Source: Ralstonia sp. A12 (lineage in GTDB: Bacteria; Pseudomonadota; Gammaproteobacteria; Burkholderiales; Burkholderiaceae). Taken from it: a stretch of DNA of 64,000 bases. Location: NCBI RefSeq assembly GCF_000801955.1, contig NZ_JSZO01000014.1:62001-126000 (forward strand). Reading direction: 5' to 3'. Below are positions 36,225 to 46,400 of the stretch, piece after piece (position 1 is the stretch's first letter; each line of letters opens with the position of its first letter). Under the pieces are notes generated by a model that was not told the DNA's origin, made no database searches, and saw only the letters and a program-made list of their open reading frames with translations. Position numbers and translations under genes: made by a program.

Positions 36225-36488
36225 TTACTGACCAGTGCTTGCCGGCGCAGCTGTTTTGAGCTGCGCTTCGAGCGCGGCCACGCGCGTCTCCAGCTCTTCC
36301 AGGCGGGCGCGGGTACGGGCCAGCACCTGCGATTGCACGTCGAATTCTTCGCGCGTCACCAGATCGAGCTTGGAGAAGCCCTGGGTCATCATCGCGCGCA
36401 CGTTCTTTTCGATGTCGGCGGCCGGCGAGTTGCGCAGCGCCTCGGTCACGCGGTTCTGGAAGTCGGTAAAGAGATCGGTGGGTTTCAT
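36225..36488 (-). CDS. ubiK: Ubiquinone biosynthesis accessory factor
   Basis: 87 residues from ATG 36488 (GGAG 6-7 bases upstream). A BMFP-domain protein: amphipathic N-terminus (MKPTDLFTDFQNRVTEAL), then a C-terminal coiled coil (about 52-82, LARTRARLEELETRVAALEA). Forms trimers and assists aerobic ubiquinone biosynthesis with UbiJ. No other ubi gene is in this window. Confidence 0.9.
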   Translation of the reverse strand: MKPTDLFTDFQNRVTEALRNSPAADIEKNVRAMMTQGFSKLDLVTREEFDVQSQVLARTRARLEELETRVAALEAQLKTAAPASTGQ

Positions 36489-37046
36489 TGAGGTTCTCCG
36501 AGGGTCGTGCTGCCTGCGCCAAGCCGGTGCATGCACCGCTTTTGTGCGCTGGAATTGCCGTGCCGTGGTGCGCGCAGCGGCACAAGACGCGTGGTTTCGG
36601 TGCTGCAGGCGTGGATGCTACCCGTTGAGCGCTTCCAACTCCACAAATCCTGGCAAGTCTCGCTGCGATGCGGCATTGCCGGCGTCATCCAAACGGGGAC
36701 AGATTCAGTGCCGACAACCCCACAACATCAGGCTGCGCCGAGCGGCACGGTGTTGAAATCACTCTATCACATGGCTTTTAGCGCGCCATGACGGGCTGAG
36801 GCGGCATCAGGCAGATCCGCCTGCGGCAACCGTTGGCGGGCGGTGCGCATCACGCGGGGCGATCCGTCCCCAATTTCTCTCCCGCCACGTACCAAGCGTG
36901 GCGCGGCATCACGGTCGAGCATTCCCTCGAACTTCACTACATCGACATGGCATGACAGTTGCAGAACAGGTGCGACTTTTTTCACGTTTCCGCGTTTCCA
37001 CGTTCCATTCCGTTCTGTTGCGACTTTCTAAAGGGGGAGAGCCGTT
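36489..37046. other. 558-bp region between ubiK and the porin-glnK-amtB operon
   Basis: No coding sequence I can support. The left part must hold the ubiK promoter. The right part holds a sigma-54 promoter at 36948-36963, and the porin gene RBS (GGGGGAG, 37033-37039). I looked for NtrC sites (GCAC-N10-GTGC type) upstream of the sigma-54 element and found nothing convincing by eye. Confidence 0.7.
36948..36963 (+). promoter_or_regulatory. Sigma-54 promoter of the porin-glnK-amtB operon
   Basis: TGGCATGACAGTTGCA with GG and GC exactly ten bases apart, almost identical in pattern to the dctA promoter. It lies 84 bp before the porin start. NtrC control under nitrogen limitation is the expected mode for glnK-amtB. 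Confidence 0.88.
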
Positions 37047-38260
<1,214 letters not shown>

Positions 38261-38300
38261 GCGCCGAATAGCCAAAATCAGCCAAGGAAGAGGTCAAGAC

Positions 38301-39839
38301 ATGAAAACCTGGTTCACACGATTCCTGACGGCGGGGGCCGTCGCTGCGGTGCTTGCAGGCGCCGTGATGTCCGCGCCGGCGGTGGCGCAAGACAAGCCGG
38401 CGGCATCGGCACCGGCTGCTGAAGCCGCTGCACCGGCTGTCGCTGCAGCTGCATCGGAACCGGCCGCCGCGCCGGCTGCGGCCGCTGCAGCACCCGCCGC
38501 CGCTGCCGCACCTGCGGCTGCCACGCCTGTGCCCAACAAAGGCGACACGGCCTGGCTGCTGATCTCCACCGCCTTCGTCATCCTGATGACGCTGCCGGGC
38601 CTGGCGCTGTTCTACGGCGGCCTGGTGCGCAAGAAGAACATGCTGTCGGTGCTGATGCAATGTATGGGCATCTTCTCGCTCATCATCATCCTGTGGGCGG
38701 TGTACGGCTACAGCTTCGCGTTCACCGAGGGCAATGCCTTCTTCGGCGGGATGGACCGGCTGTTCCTGAAGGGCCTGACGCCGGATTCGGTAGCTGCCAC
38801 CTTTAGCAAGGGCGTGGTGGTGCCGGAGTACGCGTACTTTGCGTTCCAGGGCGCGTTTGCCGCGATTACCTGTGCGCTGATCATCGGTGCCTTCGCCGAG
38901 CGTGCAAAGTTCTCGGCCGTGCTGCTGTTCGTGGTGCTGTGGTTCACCTTCAGCTACCTGCCGATCGCCCACATGGTCTGGTTCTGGCCGGGTCCGGATG
39001 GCTTTACCGATGCCAAGGCCGCTGAGCTGATGACGTCCAAGTCGGGCTGGCTGTTCCAGAAGGGCGCGCTGGACTTCGCCGGCGGTACCGTGGTGCACAT
39101 CAACGCCGCTGTGGCGGGTCTGGTGGGCGCCTTCCTGTTCGGCAAGCGCATCGGCTTTGGTCGTGAAGCGCTCAAGCCGCACAGCCTGACGCTGACCATG
39201 GTCGGTGCCTCGCTGCTGTGGTTCGGCTGGTTCGGCTTCAACGCCGGTTCGGCCCTGGAAGCCAACGGCAGCGCCGCGCTGGCCTTCGTCAACACGCTGC
39301 TGGCCACCGCCGCAGCCGTGCTGTCGTGGAGCTTCGGTGAGTGGATCGGCAAGAGCAAGCCGTCGATGCTGGGTGCAGCATCGGGTGCTGTGGCTGGCCT
39401 GGTGGCCATCACCCCGGCGGCCGGCTTTGTCGGCCCGATGGGCTCGATCGCGCTGGGCATCATCGCCGGCCTGCTGTGCCTGTGGGGTGTGAACGGCCTC
39501 AAGCGCATGCTGGGCATGGACGACACGCTGGACGTGTTCGGCGTGCACGGCGTGGGCGGTATCCTGGGTGCACTGCTGACCGGCGTGTTCGCCTCGCCGA
39601 GCCTGGGCGGCACCGGCATCTACGACTATGTCGCCAACAAGGTGGCTGACGGCTACTCGATCGGCGGCCAGTTGTGGATCCAGTTCCAGGGCGTGCTGAC
39701 CACGGTCATCTGGTCGGCGGTCGTGGCCTTCATCTCGTACAAGATTGTCGATGCGGTCGTCGGCCTGCGCGTGCCGGAAGAAGAGGAGCGCGAAGGTCTG
39801 GACATCACGTCCCACGGCGAGACTGCATACGAAGACTGA
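38301..39839 (+). CDS. amtB: Ammonium transporter with long Ala/Pro-rich N-terminus
   Basis: 512 residues against about 430 for E. coli AmtB. A cleavable signal peptide (to about A29 in SAPAVAQ) is followed by a low-complexity Ala/Pro linker (about 30-77) and then eleven spans. Family marks: LFYGGLVRKKN, PIAHMVWFWPG, the WGWFGFNAGSAL-type half and VFGVHGVGGILGALLTGVF with the pore histidine. The N-terminal linker is periplasmic and extra to the usual fold. Cotranscribed with glnK. Confidence 0.96.
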   Translation: MKTWFTRFLTAGAVAAVLAGAVMSAPAVAQDKPAASAPAAEAAAPAVAAAASEPAAAPAAAAAAPAAAAAPAAATPVPNKGDTAWLLISTAFVILMTLPGLALFYGGLVRKKNMLSVLMQCMGIFSLIIILWAVYGYSFAFTEGNAFFGGMDRLFLKGLTPDSVAATFSKGVVVPEYAYFAFQGAFAAITCALIIGAFAERAKFSAVLLFVVLWFTFSYLPIAHMVWFWPGPDGFTDAKAAELMTSKSGWLFQKGALDFAGGTVVHINAAVAGLVGAFLFGKRIGFGREALKPHSLTLTMVGASLLWFGWFGFNAGSALEANGSAALAFVNTLLATAAAVLSWSFGEWIGKSKPSMLGAASGAVAGLVAITPAAGFVGPMGSIALGIIAGLLCLWGVNGLKRMLGMDDTLDVFGVHGVGGILGALLTGVFASPSLGGTGIYDYVANKVADGYSIGGQLWIQFQGVLTTVIWSAVVAFISYKIVDAVVGLRVPEEEEREGLDITSHGETAYED

Positions 39840-39879
39840 GCGCCTACGAAGACTGATCGTCTGCTTGATGCTGCGAAAG

Positions 39880-39903
39880 ACCCGGCCTCGCGCCGGGTTT
39901 TTT
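39880..39903 (+). terminator. Intrinsic terminator of amtB
   Basis: ACCCGGC/GCCGGGT stem with a CTCGC loop and six T, 41 bp after the amtB stop. Confidence 0.92.
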
Positions 39904-40025
39904 GCTGCGCCGCGTTTCAAACAGCGAAACGCTTGCCTGGCGCGAAGTCCGAGCCAGAATGGTCTTAACTCCGATGTAAAAAACCTTCAATTGCCTGTCG
40001 TTATGCGGACGCTTACATTGCAGAC

Positions 40026-40103
40026 GTGGTTTCCTCCACCTGCAGAACGCTCCCCGTATCTGTCAGGCTATTCCCCAAGCGCGGCAGCCCCGCGCTTTTT
40101 TTT
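40026..40103 (+). ncRNA. Candidate small RNA with C-rich loops, upstream of gshA
   Basis: An orphan intrinsic terminator (AGCGCGG/CCGCGCT, 40078-40096, then eight T) stands 175 bp after the amtB terminator with no gene between. Upstream is a plausible promoter, TTGCCT (39991-39996), 17 bp, TACATT (40014-40019). The predicted roughly 78-nt RNA folds as hairpin 1, GTGG-TTTCCT-CCAC (40026-40039); hairpin 2, an 8-bp stem with a 1-nt bulge and an inner ACG/CGT stem exposing loop CTCCC (40039-40067); a single-stranded TTCCCC; and the terminator. Exposed CUCC motifs are typical of sRNAs that pair with Shine-Dalgarno sequences. The terminator is seen directly; the sRNA is inference. Confidence 0.6.
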
Positions 40104-40261
40104 GTCCGCGTTTTCTGTGTGGTTTTGTGCGTTGCCGCACACCTCCCCTTGCGAAACCGTCCATTGACCGCATATCGATAGCCCGCTGTCGTCTGCAAGC
40201 TATTGCCTGTTCCTCTACAATCGGAGCGGGCGATAAATTACATCAATAGGATAGGAAGGGT

Positions 40262-41557
40262 ATGGTTCCGCACCTGATCACCGCGCTGAACGGGCCGCTG
40301 CTGGAGCTCGAGCAGAAGATTCTTGACGCCACGCCCGCCATCGAACGCTGGTTCCGCCTGGAATGGCAGGAACACACGCCACCGTTTTACTGTTCCGTCG
40401 ATTTGCGCAACGCCGGCTTCAAGCTCGCGCCGGTCGACACGAACCTGTTCCCGGGCGGCTTCAACAACCTGGCGCCTGAGATGCTGCCGCTGGCCGTGCA
40501 GGCCGCCATGGCGGCCATCGAAAAGATCTGCCCGGACGCCAAGAACCTGCTGCTGATTCCCGAGCGCCATACGCGCAACATGTTCTATCTGCAGAACGTG
40601 GCGCGCCTGTCGCAGATCATGCGCCAAGCCGGGCTCAACGTGCGCCTGGGTTCGCTGTCCGAAGACATCACGGAACCGACCCCGATCGACCTGCCCGATG
40701 GCCAGCGCCTCGTGGTCGAGCCGATCTCGCGCATCGGCACCAAGGGCCGCCGCCTGGGCATGGAAGACTTCGATCCGTGCTCGATCCTGCTGAACAACGA
40801 TCTGTCAGCCGGCGTGCCGCCCATCCTCGAGAACATCAACGAGCAATACTTGCTGCCGCCGCTGCACGCGGGCTGGTCGCAGCGTCGTAAGACCAACCAC
40901 TTTGCCGCCTATGACGAAGTGGCCAAGAAGTTCGCCAAGCTGATCGACATTGATCCGTGGATGGTCAACCCGTACTTCACCAAGTGCAGCGGGCTGGACT
41001 TCCACGAGCGCGCCGGCGAGGAAGAGCTCGCTCATGCGGTCGAGACGGTGCTCAAGAAGACTGCCAAGAAGTACAAGGAATACGGCGTGACCGAGACCCC
41101 GTACGTGGTGGTCAAGGCGGATGCCGGCACCTACGGCATGGGCGTGATGACCGTGCGCGATCCTTCCGAGGTCAAGGGCCTCAACCGGAAGGAGCGCAAC
41201 AAGATGAGCGTGGTCAAGGAAGGCCTGGAGGTCTCCGAGGTGATCGTGCAGGAAGGCGTGCACACCTTCGAGAAGATCAACGAGGCCGTGGCCGAGCCGG
41301 TGGTCTACATGATCGACCGCTATGTGGTTGGCGGGTTCTACCGGGTTCACACGGGCCGCGGCGTGGACGAGAATCTCAACGCGCCGGGCATGCATTTCGT
41401 GCCGCTGCCGTTTGCGTCGAATTCGTTGCCGGACAGCCATGCCAAGCCGGGCGCCGGCGAGCCGAACCGCTTCTACATGTATGGTGTGGTGGGCCGCCTC
41501 GCTTTGCTGGCCGCGTCGCTCGAGCTCGAGAAGACCGACCCGAACCCGCTGATCTGA
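40262..41557 (+). CDS. gshA: Glutamate-cysteine ligase (betaproteobacterial type)
   Basis: 431 residues. Matches the proteobacterial GshA family distinct from E. coli GshA (TIGR02049 type), with [35 protein letters not shown] and [15 protein letters not shown], the last resembling the ATP-grasp-like phosphate loop. First enzyme of glutathione synthesis. gshB follows after 31 bp. Confidence 0.94.
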   Translation: MVPHLITALNGPLLELEQKILDATPAIERWFRLEWQEHTPPFYCSVDLRNAGFKLAPVDTNLFPGGFNNLAPEMLPLAVQAAMAAIEKICPDAKNLLLIPERHTRNMFYLQNVARLSQIMRQAGLNVRLGSLSEDITEPTPIDLPDGQRLVVEPISRIGTKGRRLGMEDFDPCSILLNNDLSAGVPPILENINEQYLLPPLHAGWSQRRKTNHFAAYDEVAKKFAKLIDIDPWMVNPYFTKCSGLDFHERAGEEELAHAVETVLKKTAKKYKEYGVTETPYVVVKADAGTYGMGVMTVRDPSEVKGLNRKERNKMSVVKEGLEVSEVIVQEGVHTFEKINEAVAEPVVYMIDRYVVGGFYRVHTGRGVDENLNAPGMHFVPLPFASNSLPDSHAKPGAGEPNRFYMYGVVGRLALLAASLELEKTDPNPLI

Positions 41558-41588
41558 TCAGCCGTACCAAGCTGTAGAGGGAATCGCC

Positions 41589-42572
41589 ATGCGCATCCTG
41601 TTCATCGTCGATCCGCTGTCGACGTTCAAGATCTACAAGGATTCCACCTTCGCGATGATGCGCGAGGCGACGGCGCGCGGCTACGCCATCTACACGTGCC
41701 TGCAGTCGCAACTCACGCTGTCGGGCAACGTGGTGGAAACTGTTGCCACGCCCATCGCCCTGACGGGCAATGAGGAAGATGGGCAGGAGTGGTATCGCGC
41801 AGGGGACCCGCGCCTGCTGCCGCTCACCGGCTTTGACGCCGTGCTGATGCGCAAGGACCCGCCGTTCGACATGGAGTACGTCACCAGCACGTGGCTGCTG
41901 GAGATTGCCGAGCGGCAGGGCGCGCGCGTGTTCAACAAGCCGCAGGCGATTCGCGATCACTCCGAGAAGCTGGCGATTGCGCAGTTTCGCGAGTTCACCG
42001 TGCCGACTATCGTGTCGCGCGATGCCAAGCGCCTGCGCGACTTCCACGCCGAGCAGGGCGACGTCATCTTCAAGCCGCTCGACGGCATGGGGGGCGCGGG
42101 CATCTTCCGCGTCGGGCCGGACGGTATGAACCTCGGTGCGGTCATCGAAACGCTCACTGACAACGGCGCGCGCACGATCATGGCGCAGCAGTACATCCCC
42201 GCCATCCGCGAGGGCGACAAGCGCATTCTGCTGATTGGCGGTTCGCCGGTGCCGCATTCGCTGGCGCGCATTCCGATGGCCGGCGAAGTGCGCGGCAATC
42301 TGGCTGCCGGCGGTACGGGGAAAGCGCAGCCGCTGACCGAGCGTGATCAGGTGATTGCACATGCACTTGCACCGGTGCTCTGGCAACGCGGCCTGCTGCT
42401 GGTTGGTCTGGACGTCATCGGTGACTACCTGACCGAGGTCAACGTCACCAGCCCGACGTGCTTCCAGGAGATCACCCAGCAGACCGGCTTCAACGTGGCC
42501 GGCATGTTCATCGACGCGCTGGAGCGGGCTGCCGGCAAGACCTCGGGCGGATTGGGCCGGAAATCGGCCTAG
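41589..42572 (+). CDS. gshB: Glutathione synthetase
   Basis: 327 residues, ATP-grasp. Motifs: [20 protein letters not shown] at the start, [26 protein letters not shown] (the ATP lid) and [15 protein letters not shown]. Joins gamma-glutamylcysteine with glycine. RBS GAGGG before ATG 41589. With gshA it makes the complete pathway. Confidence 0.97.
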   Translation: MRILFIVDPLSTFKIYKDSTFAMMREATARGYAIYTCLQSQLTLSGNVVETVATPIALTGNEEDGQEWYRAGDPRLLPLTGFDAVLMRKDPPFDMEYVTSTWLLEIAERQGARVFNKPQAIRDHSEKLAIAQFREFTVPTIVSRDAKRLRDFHAEQGDVIFKPLDGMGGAGIFRVGPDGMNLGAVIETLTDNGARTIMAQQYIPAIREGDKRILLIGGSPVPHSLARIPMAGEVRGNLAAGGTGKAQPLTERDQVIAHALAPVLWQRGLLLVGLDVIGDYLTEVNVTSPTCFQEITQQTGFNVAGMFIDALERAAGKTSGGLGRKSA

Positions 42573-42691
42573 GCAGGTGGCATGGCCCCTCTGGCGGGTG
42601 TCCTCCGCTCGGGGGAGTTAGGCCACATCTGCGCACAATAGCCCCAAACGGCCCTGATACAATCGGTGTCACACTGATTCGCTTTTCGATC

Positions 42692-43147
42692 ATGGCAGGG
42701 ATTCTGATCATCGCTCATGCGCCGCTGGCCAGCGCACTGCGCGATTGCGCTGCACACGTGTATTGCGGCCAGCCCGAGCGGCTGGGTGCAATCGACGTCC
42801 TGCCCGATGCCGAACCGGCCGCCGTGCTGGCCCAGGCGCGCGCCAAACTCGCGGAACTGGTCGAGGACAACGGCGCGCTGGTGCTGACCGACATCTTCGG
42901 GGCAACCCCCGCCAACATCGCTTCGCGCCTGGCTGATCCGGGCCGCGTGCGCGTGCTGGCCGGCGTGAACCTTCCGATGCTGGTGCGCGCCATCTGCTAT
43001 CGCACCGAAAAACTCGAACAACTCGCTGCCAAGGCCCTGGCCGGCGGCGCGCAAGGCGTACTGCAGGTCGGCTCGACAGCCGTTCAGAACCAGGTTGCCA
43101 ACCATCCGGACAAATATGCTGCAGAGGGATATCACCATCATCAATAA
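42692..43147 (+). CDS. EIIA of the mannose/fructose family, regulatory PTS
   Basis: 151 residues from ATG 42692. Man-type IIA domain: phospho-histidine H9 in AGILIIAHAPLASAL, and the DIFGATPANIA segment. No IIB, IIC or IID is nearby, so this belongs to an incomplete PTS used for regulation in betaproteobacteria. Its last 32 bases overlap ptsH, an unusually long overlap that couples the two. Confidence 0.93.
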   Translation: MAGILIIAHAPLASALRDCAAHVYCGQPERLGAIDVLPDAEPAAVLAQARAKLAELVEDNGALVLTDIFGATPANIASRLADPGRVRVLAGVNLPMLVRAICYRTEKLEQLAAKALAGGAQGVLQVGSTAVQNQVANHPDKYAAEGYHHHQ

Positions 43148-43385
43148 GCTCGGGCTGCATGCCCGCGCTTCCGCCAAGCTCACGCAGCTCGCCAGCAAGT
43201 TCGACAGCCAGATCAAGATGTCGCGCAACGGCCGTCAGGTCGACGCCAAGAGCATCATGGGCGTGATGATGCTGGCCGCGGGCATCGGCTCCACCGTCTC
43301 GCTGGAGATCGAAGGCCCGGACGAGCAGGCTGCCATGGACGGGCTGGTCGGACTCATCAACGACCGCTTCGGCGAGGGTGAGTAA
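43116..43385 (+). CDS. ptsH: Phosphocarrier protein HPr
   Basis: 89 residues from ATG 43116. H15 in NKLGLHARAS is the phosphorylation site, and S46 in DAKSIMGVMML is the regulatory serine site. Starts inside the end of the EIIA gene, and ptsI follows after 48 bp. HPr here relays phosphate from EI to EIIA and probably to other IIA proteins. Confidence 0.97.
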   Translation: MLQRDITIINKLGLHARASAKLTQLASKFDSQIKMSRNGRQVDAKSIMGVMMLAAGIGSTVSLEIEGPDEQAAMDGLVGLINDRFGEGE

Positions 43386-43433
43386 CCCCAACGAGTCACC
43401 CACAACGCAACGCAGTTCTCGGCCAGCGTCTCT

Positions 43434-45185
43434 ATGCCATTCACCCTGCACGGCATTCCGGTTTCGCGCGGCATCGCCATTGGCCGTGCCCACATGCTGG
43501 CGCGCGCGGCACTGGATGTGTCGCACTACCTCGTTGATGAAGACAAGCTAGACGCCGAGGTCGAGCGCCTGCGTTGCGCACGGGCTGCCGTGCGCGGCGA
43601 ACTGGTTGCGCTCAAGCGCGATCTGCCCGCTGATGCGCCCGAAGAGATGGGCGCCTTCCTCGACGTGCACGCGATGATTCTTGACGACGCGTTGCTCTCG
43701 CAGGTGCCCGAGACGCTGATCCGCCAGCGCCGCTACAACGCCGAGTGGGCGCTCACCACGCAGCTGGAAGAGTTGATCCGCCAGTTTGGCGAGATCGAAG
43801 ACGAATACCTGCGCGAGCGCAAAGCCGACATCGAACAGGTGGTCGAGCGCATCCTGAAGGCACTGGCTGGTGCGCCCGCGCTGGCGCCTGCGCCGGTGGC
43901 CGTCGGCTGCGATCCGGACGCCGGCATGATTGTTGTCGCGCACGACATCGCCCCGGCCGACATGCTGCAGTTTCGCGGGCAGACCTTCGCCGGTTTCGTG
44001 ACGGACCTGGGTGGGCGGACGTCACACACTGCCATCGTCGCGCGCAGCCTGGACATTCCGGCAGCGGTGGGCGTGCACAACGCCAGCGCGTTGATCCGAC
44101 AGGACGACGTCATCATCATCGACGGCGATACCGGCATCGTCATCGTTGATCCGAGCGTCGCCATTCTTGAGGAATACCGCCATCGCCGCAGCGAGGGTGA
44201 GCTGCAGAAGAAGCGCCTCGAGCGCCTGCGCCACACGCCCACCGTCACGCTCGACGGTACGCAGATCGACTTGCTGGCCAACATCGAGATGCCGGAGGAT
44301 GCGGCTGCCGCCGTAAAGGCCGGCGCCGTGGGCGTGGGGCTGTTCCGCTCCGAATTCCTCTTCATGAACCGGCGCGGCGCGCTGCCCGATGAGGAAGAGC
44401 AGTTCCGCGCGTACCGCACCGCAGTCGAGTCGATGCAAGGCCTGCCGGTGACGATCCGCACGATCGACATCGGCGCCGACAAGCCGCTCGACATCCGCGA
44501 CGACGTGTTCGAGACTGCGCCCAACCCGGCGCTGGGCTTGCGCGCGATTCGCTGGTCACTGTCGGAGCCGGCGATGTTCCTGACGCAGTTGCGCGCGCTG
44601 CTGCGGGCGTCGGCCTTCGGACCGGTGAAGATTCTCGTGCCGATGCTCGCGCACGCCCGCGAGATCGACCAGACGCTGGATCTGCTCACGCGCGCCAAGG
44701 CCTCGCTCGACGCAGATGGCCTGGCCTACGATCCGACCGTCAAGGTCGGCGCCATGATCGAGATTCCGGCCGCCGTGCTGATCCTGCCGGTGTTCCTGCG
44801 CCGCATGGATTTCCTCTCGATCGGTACGAACGACCTGATCCAGTACACGCTGGCGATCGACCGCGCTGATAATGCGGTCGCGCACCTGTACGACCCGCTG
44901 CATCCGGCGGTGCTGCAACTGATCGCGCGCACCATTCGCGAAGGGCATCTGGCGGGCAAGCCGGTGTCGGTGTGCGGCGAGATGGCGGGTGACTCGGCCA
45001 TGACGCGCTTGCTGCTCGGCATGGGGCTCACCGAGTTCTCGATGCATCCGTCGCAGTTGTTGAGCGTCAAGCAGCAGATTCTGCGCTCGGACCGCCCGCG
45101 TCTGATGCGCGAGGCTGACCGCCTGCTGCACGCCTGCGAACCCACTGAAATCGAGGACGCACTGGGTGCGCTGGCTCGCGCCTGA
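43434..45185 (+). CDS. ptsI: PTS enzyme I
   Basis: 583 residues. Phospho-histidine H198 in LGGRTSHTAIVARS; PEP-binding C-terminal TIM barrel with GLFRSEFLFMNRR, FSIGTNDLIQYTLAIDR-type segment and catalytic-cysteine loop VSVCGEMAGD. Takes phosphate from PEP and feeds HPr. The whole chain EIIA-HPr-EI is in one transcript. Confidence 0.97.
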   Translation: MPFTLHGIPVSRGIAIGRAHMLARAALDVSHYLVDEDKLDAEVERLRCARAAVRGELVALKRDLPADAPEEMGAFLDVHAMILDDALLSQVPETLIRQRRYNAEWALTTQLEELIRQFGEIEDEYLRERKADIEQVVERILKALAGAPALAPAPVAVGCDPDAGMIVVAHDIAPADMLQFRGQTFAGFVTDLGGRTSHTAIVARSLDIPAAVGVHNASALIRQDDVIIIDGDTGIVIVDPSVAILEEYRHRRSEGELQKKRLERLRHTPTVTLDGTQIDLLANIEMPEDAAAAVKAGAVGVGLFRSEFLFMNRRGALPDEEEQFRAYRTAVESMQGLPVTIRTIDIGADKPLDIRDDVFETAPNPALGLRAIRWSLSEPAMFLTQLRALLRASAFGPVKILVPMLAHAREIDQTLDLLTRAKASLDADGLAYDPTVKVGAMIEIPAAVLILPVFLRRMDFLSIGTNDLIQYTLAIDRADNAVAHLYDPLHPAVLQLIARTIREGHLAGKPVSVCGEMAGDSAMTRLLLGMGLTEFSMHPSQLLSVKQQILRSDRPRLMREADRLLHACEPTEIEDALGALARA

Positions 45186-45346
45186 GCTGCTGATTTTTTA
45201 AGCGCCGGCCCCAATCGACTGTCGTGCCGGCGCATCGCCCGTCTCAGGGAAAAATCCCCACTAAGTGATTGAAATTGCACGTCTTTCCGTGAAAAGACGG
45301 CTTGCGCGCACCCGCATATCCATGCCGATTGAATGGGGTAGAACAA

Positions 45347-45367
45347 GAATTGTTCTCATTACCATTC
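45347..45367. promoter_or_regulatory. Candidate Fur box before bfd
   Basis: GAATTGTTCTCATTACCATTC on the forward strand; the reverse strand reads close to the GATAATGATAATCATTATC-type Fur site (matches GGTAATGAGAAC). Located 50 bp before the bfd start, where it would overlap the promoter. Iron-responsive repression would fit the gene's function. Confidence 0.65.
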
Positions 45368-45416
45368 TCTGTTATTCTGGTCTCACAGCGCGTTTTGAGC
45401 GCTGCGGAGGAATCCC

Positions 45417-45692
45417 GTGTACGTCTGCATCTGCAACCAAGTGACCGACCGCGAAATCCATGGCGCCGCCCGTCTGGGTGTGTCGACAATGGACGAACTC
45501 GCCGAGACGCTGGGCGTCGGCACCTGTTGTGGACAATGCCGGGACTGCGCCAAGCAGGTGCTCGCTGAAGCCGTGAGCTGCATCCCCGTTGATCAGGTGT
45601 TGGGCCGCGCAAGCACGCATGCCATAATCGAGCGTCGCGACGAGCCCGTTGCCAACGATCAGGCCATCTCGGCCAGCGCGTTGGCTGCCTGA
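45417..45692 (+). CDS. bfd: Bacterioferritin-associated ferredoxin
   Basis: 91 residues starting at GTG 45417 (GGAGG upstream). BFD-type [2Fe-2S] ligands C4, C6 (MYVCICN) and C38, C41 (GTCCGQCRDC). Transfers electrons to bacterioferritin to release stored iron; bfr is encoded 161 bp downstream. A candidate Fur box lies upstream, so it should be induced in low iron. The C-terminal 30 residues extend beyond the usual 64-residue core. Confidence 0.94.
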   Translation: MYVCICNQVTDREIHGAARLGVSTMDELAETLGVGTCCGQCRDCAKQVLAEAVSCIPVDQVLGRASTHAIIERRDEPVANDQAISASALAA

Positions 45693-45853
45693 CCCCCGTT
45701 TTCCCGTTTCTCGTTTTTCCTGATTCGCCGCGATCTGCCGCCCGGGCTGCATAGCCTCGGTGGCATTTGTTGCTTGGGTCAGCACAGGGCTCGCTTTGAG
45801 CGGACGCGTGCGTGCGTCCATCACCGCAGTTGCACTTTGCTGGAGCCCCAAGA

Positions 45854-46333
45854 ATGAAAGGCGATAAGAAGGTCATCCAATATCTGAACGCCCAGCTCAA
45901 GAACGAGCTGACCGCGATCAATCAGTACTTCCTCCATGCGCGCATGTATGGCCACTGGGGGCTCAAGCGCATCGGGGACCACGAGTACAAAGAGTCCATC
46001 GGCGAGATGAAGCATGCCGATCGCCTGATCGAGCGCATCCTGATGCTCGAAGGCCTGCCGAACCTGCAGGACCTCGGCAAGCTGATGATCGGCGAGAACA
46101 CCCCGGAAATGCTCGAGTGCGATCTGAAGCTGGAGAAGGCCGCGCACACCACGGTGGTCGAAGCCATCGCGCATTGCGAGTCGGTCAAGGACTACGTTAG
46201 CCGCGAGATTTTCGTCGACATTCTGGACGACACCGAAGAGCACATCGACTGGCTGGAAACGCAATTGGAGCTGATCGACAAGGTCGGCATCCAAAACTTC
46301 CTGCAATCGCAGATGGAGGCGGACAGCGAGTAA
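45854..46333 (+). CDS. bfr: Bacterioferritin
   Basis: 159 residues. Ferroxidase ligands E18, E51, H54 and the heme-ligand M52 ([11 protein letters not shown]) are all in the canonical positions, with E94, E127 and H130 expected further on in the last helices ([11 protein letters not shown]). Heme-containing iron-storage shell of 24 subunits. Divided from bfd by 161 bp, so it may have its own promoter. Confidence 0.97.
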   Translation: MKGDKKVIQYLNAQLKNELTAINQYFLHARMYGHWGLKRIGDHEYKESIGEMKHADRLIERILMLEGLPNLQDLGKLMIGENTPEMLECDLKLEKAAHTTVVEAIAHCESVKDYVSREIFVDILDDTEEHIDWLETQLELIDKVGIQNFLQSQMEADSE

Positions 46334-46352
46334 GCCTCGTTGATCGGCAAAG

Positions 46353-46380
46353 AAAAAGGAGGCCTTGGCCTCCTTTTTTT
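46353..46380. terminator. Bidirectional terminator of bfr and the moeB-like gene
   Basis: AAAAAGGAGGCC/GGCCTCCTTTTT 12-bp stem around TT, with a long T run, between converging genes. Confidence 0.93.
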
Positions 46381-46400
46381 TGTTGTCGGCGTTTGGCGAA

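Larger units (their letters stand above)
39840..40261. other. 422-bp region between amtB and gshA
   Basis: Holds the amtB terminator (39880-39903), a candidate small RNA with its own terminator (40026-40103) and, at the right end, gshA control sequences with a TACAAT -10-like element (40216-40221) and AGGAAGG (40253-40259) as ribosome site. No protein-coding gene is supported. Confidence 0.7.

Noticed and set aside
36507-36791. Forward open frame in the ubiK-porin gap
   Set aside because: No start context, no family features, runs through the probable ubiK promoter.
45202-45233. GCGCCGG...CCGGCGC hairpin after ptsI
   Set aside because: 18-nt loop and no T run on either strand after it, so not called as an intrinsic terminator.
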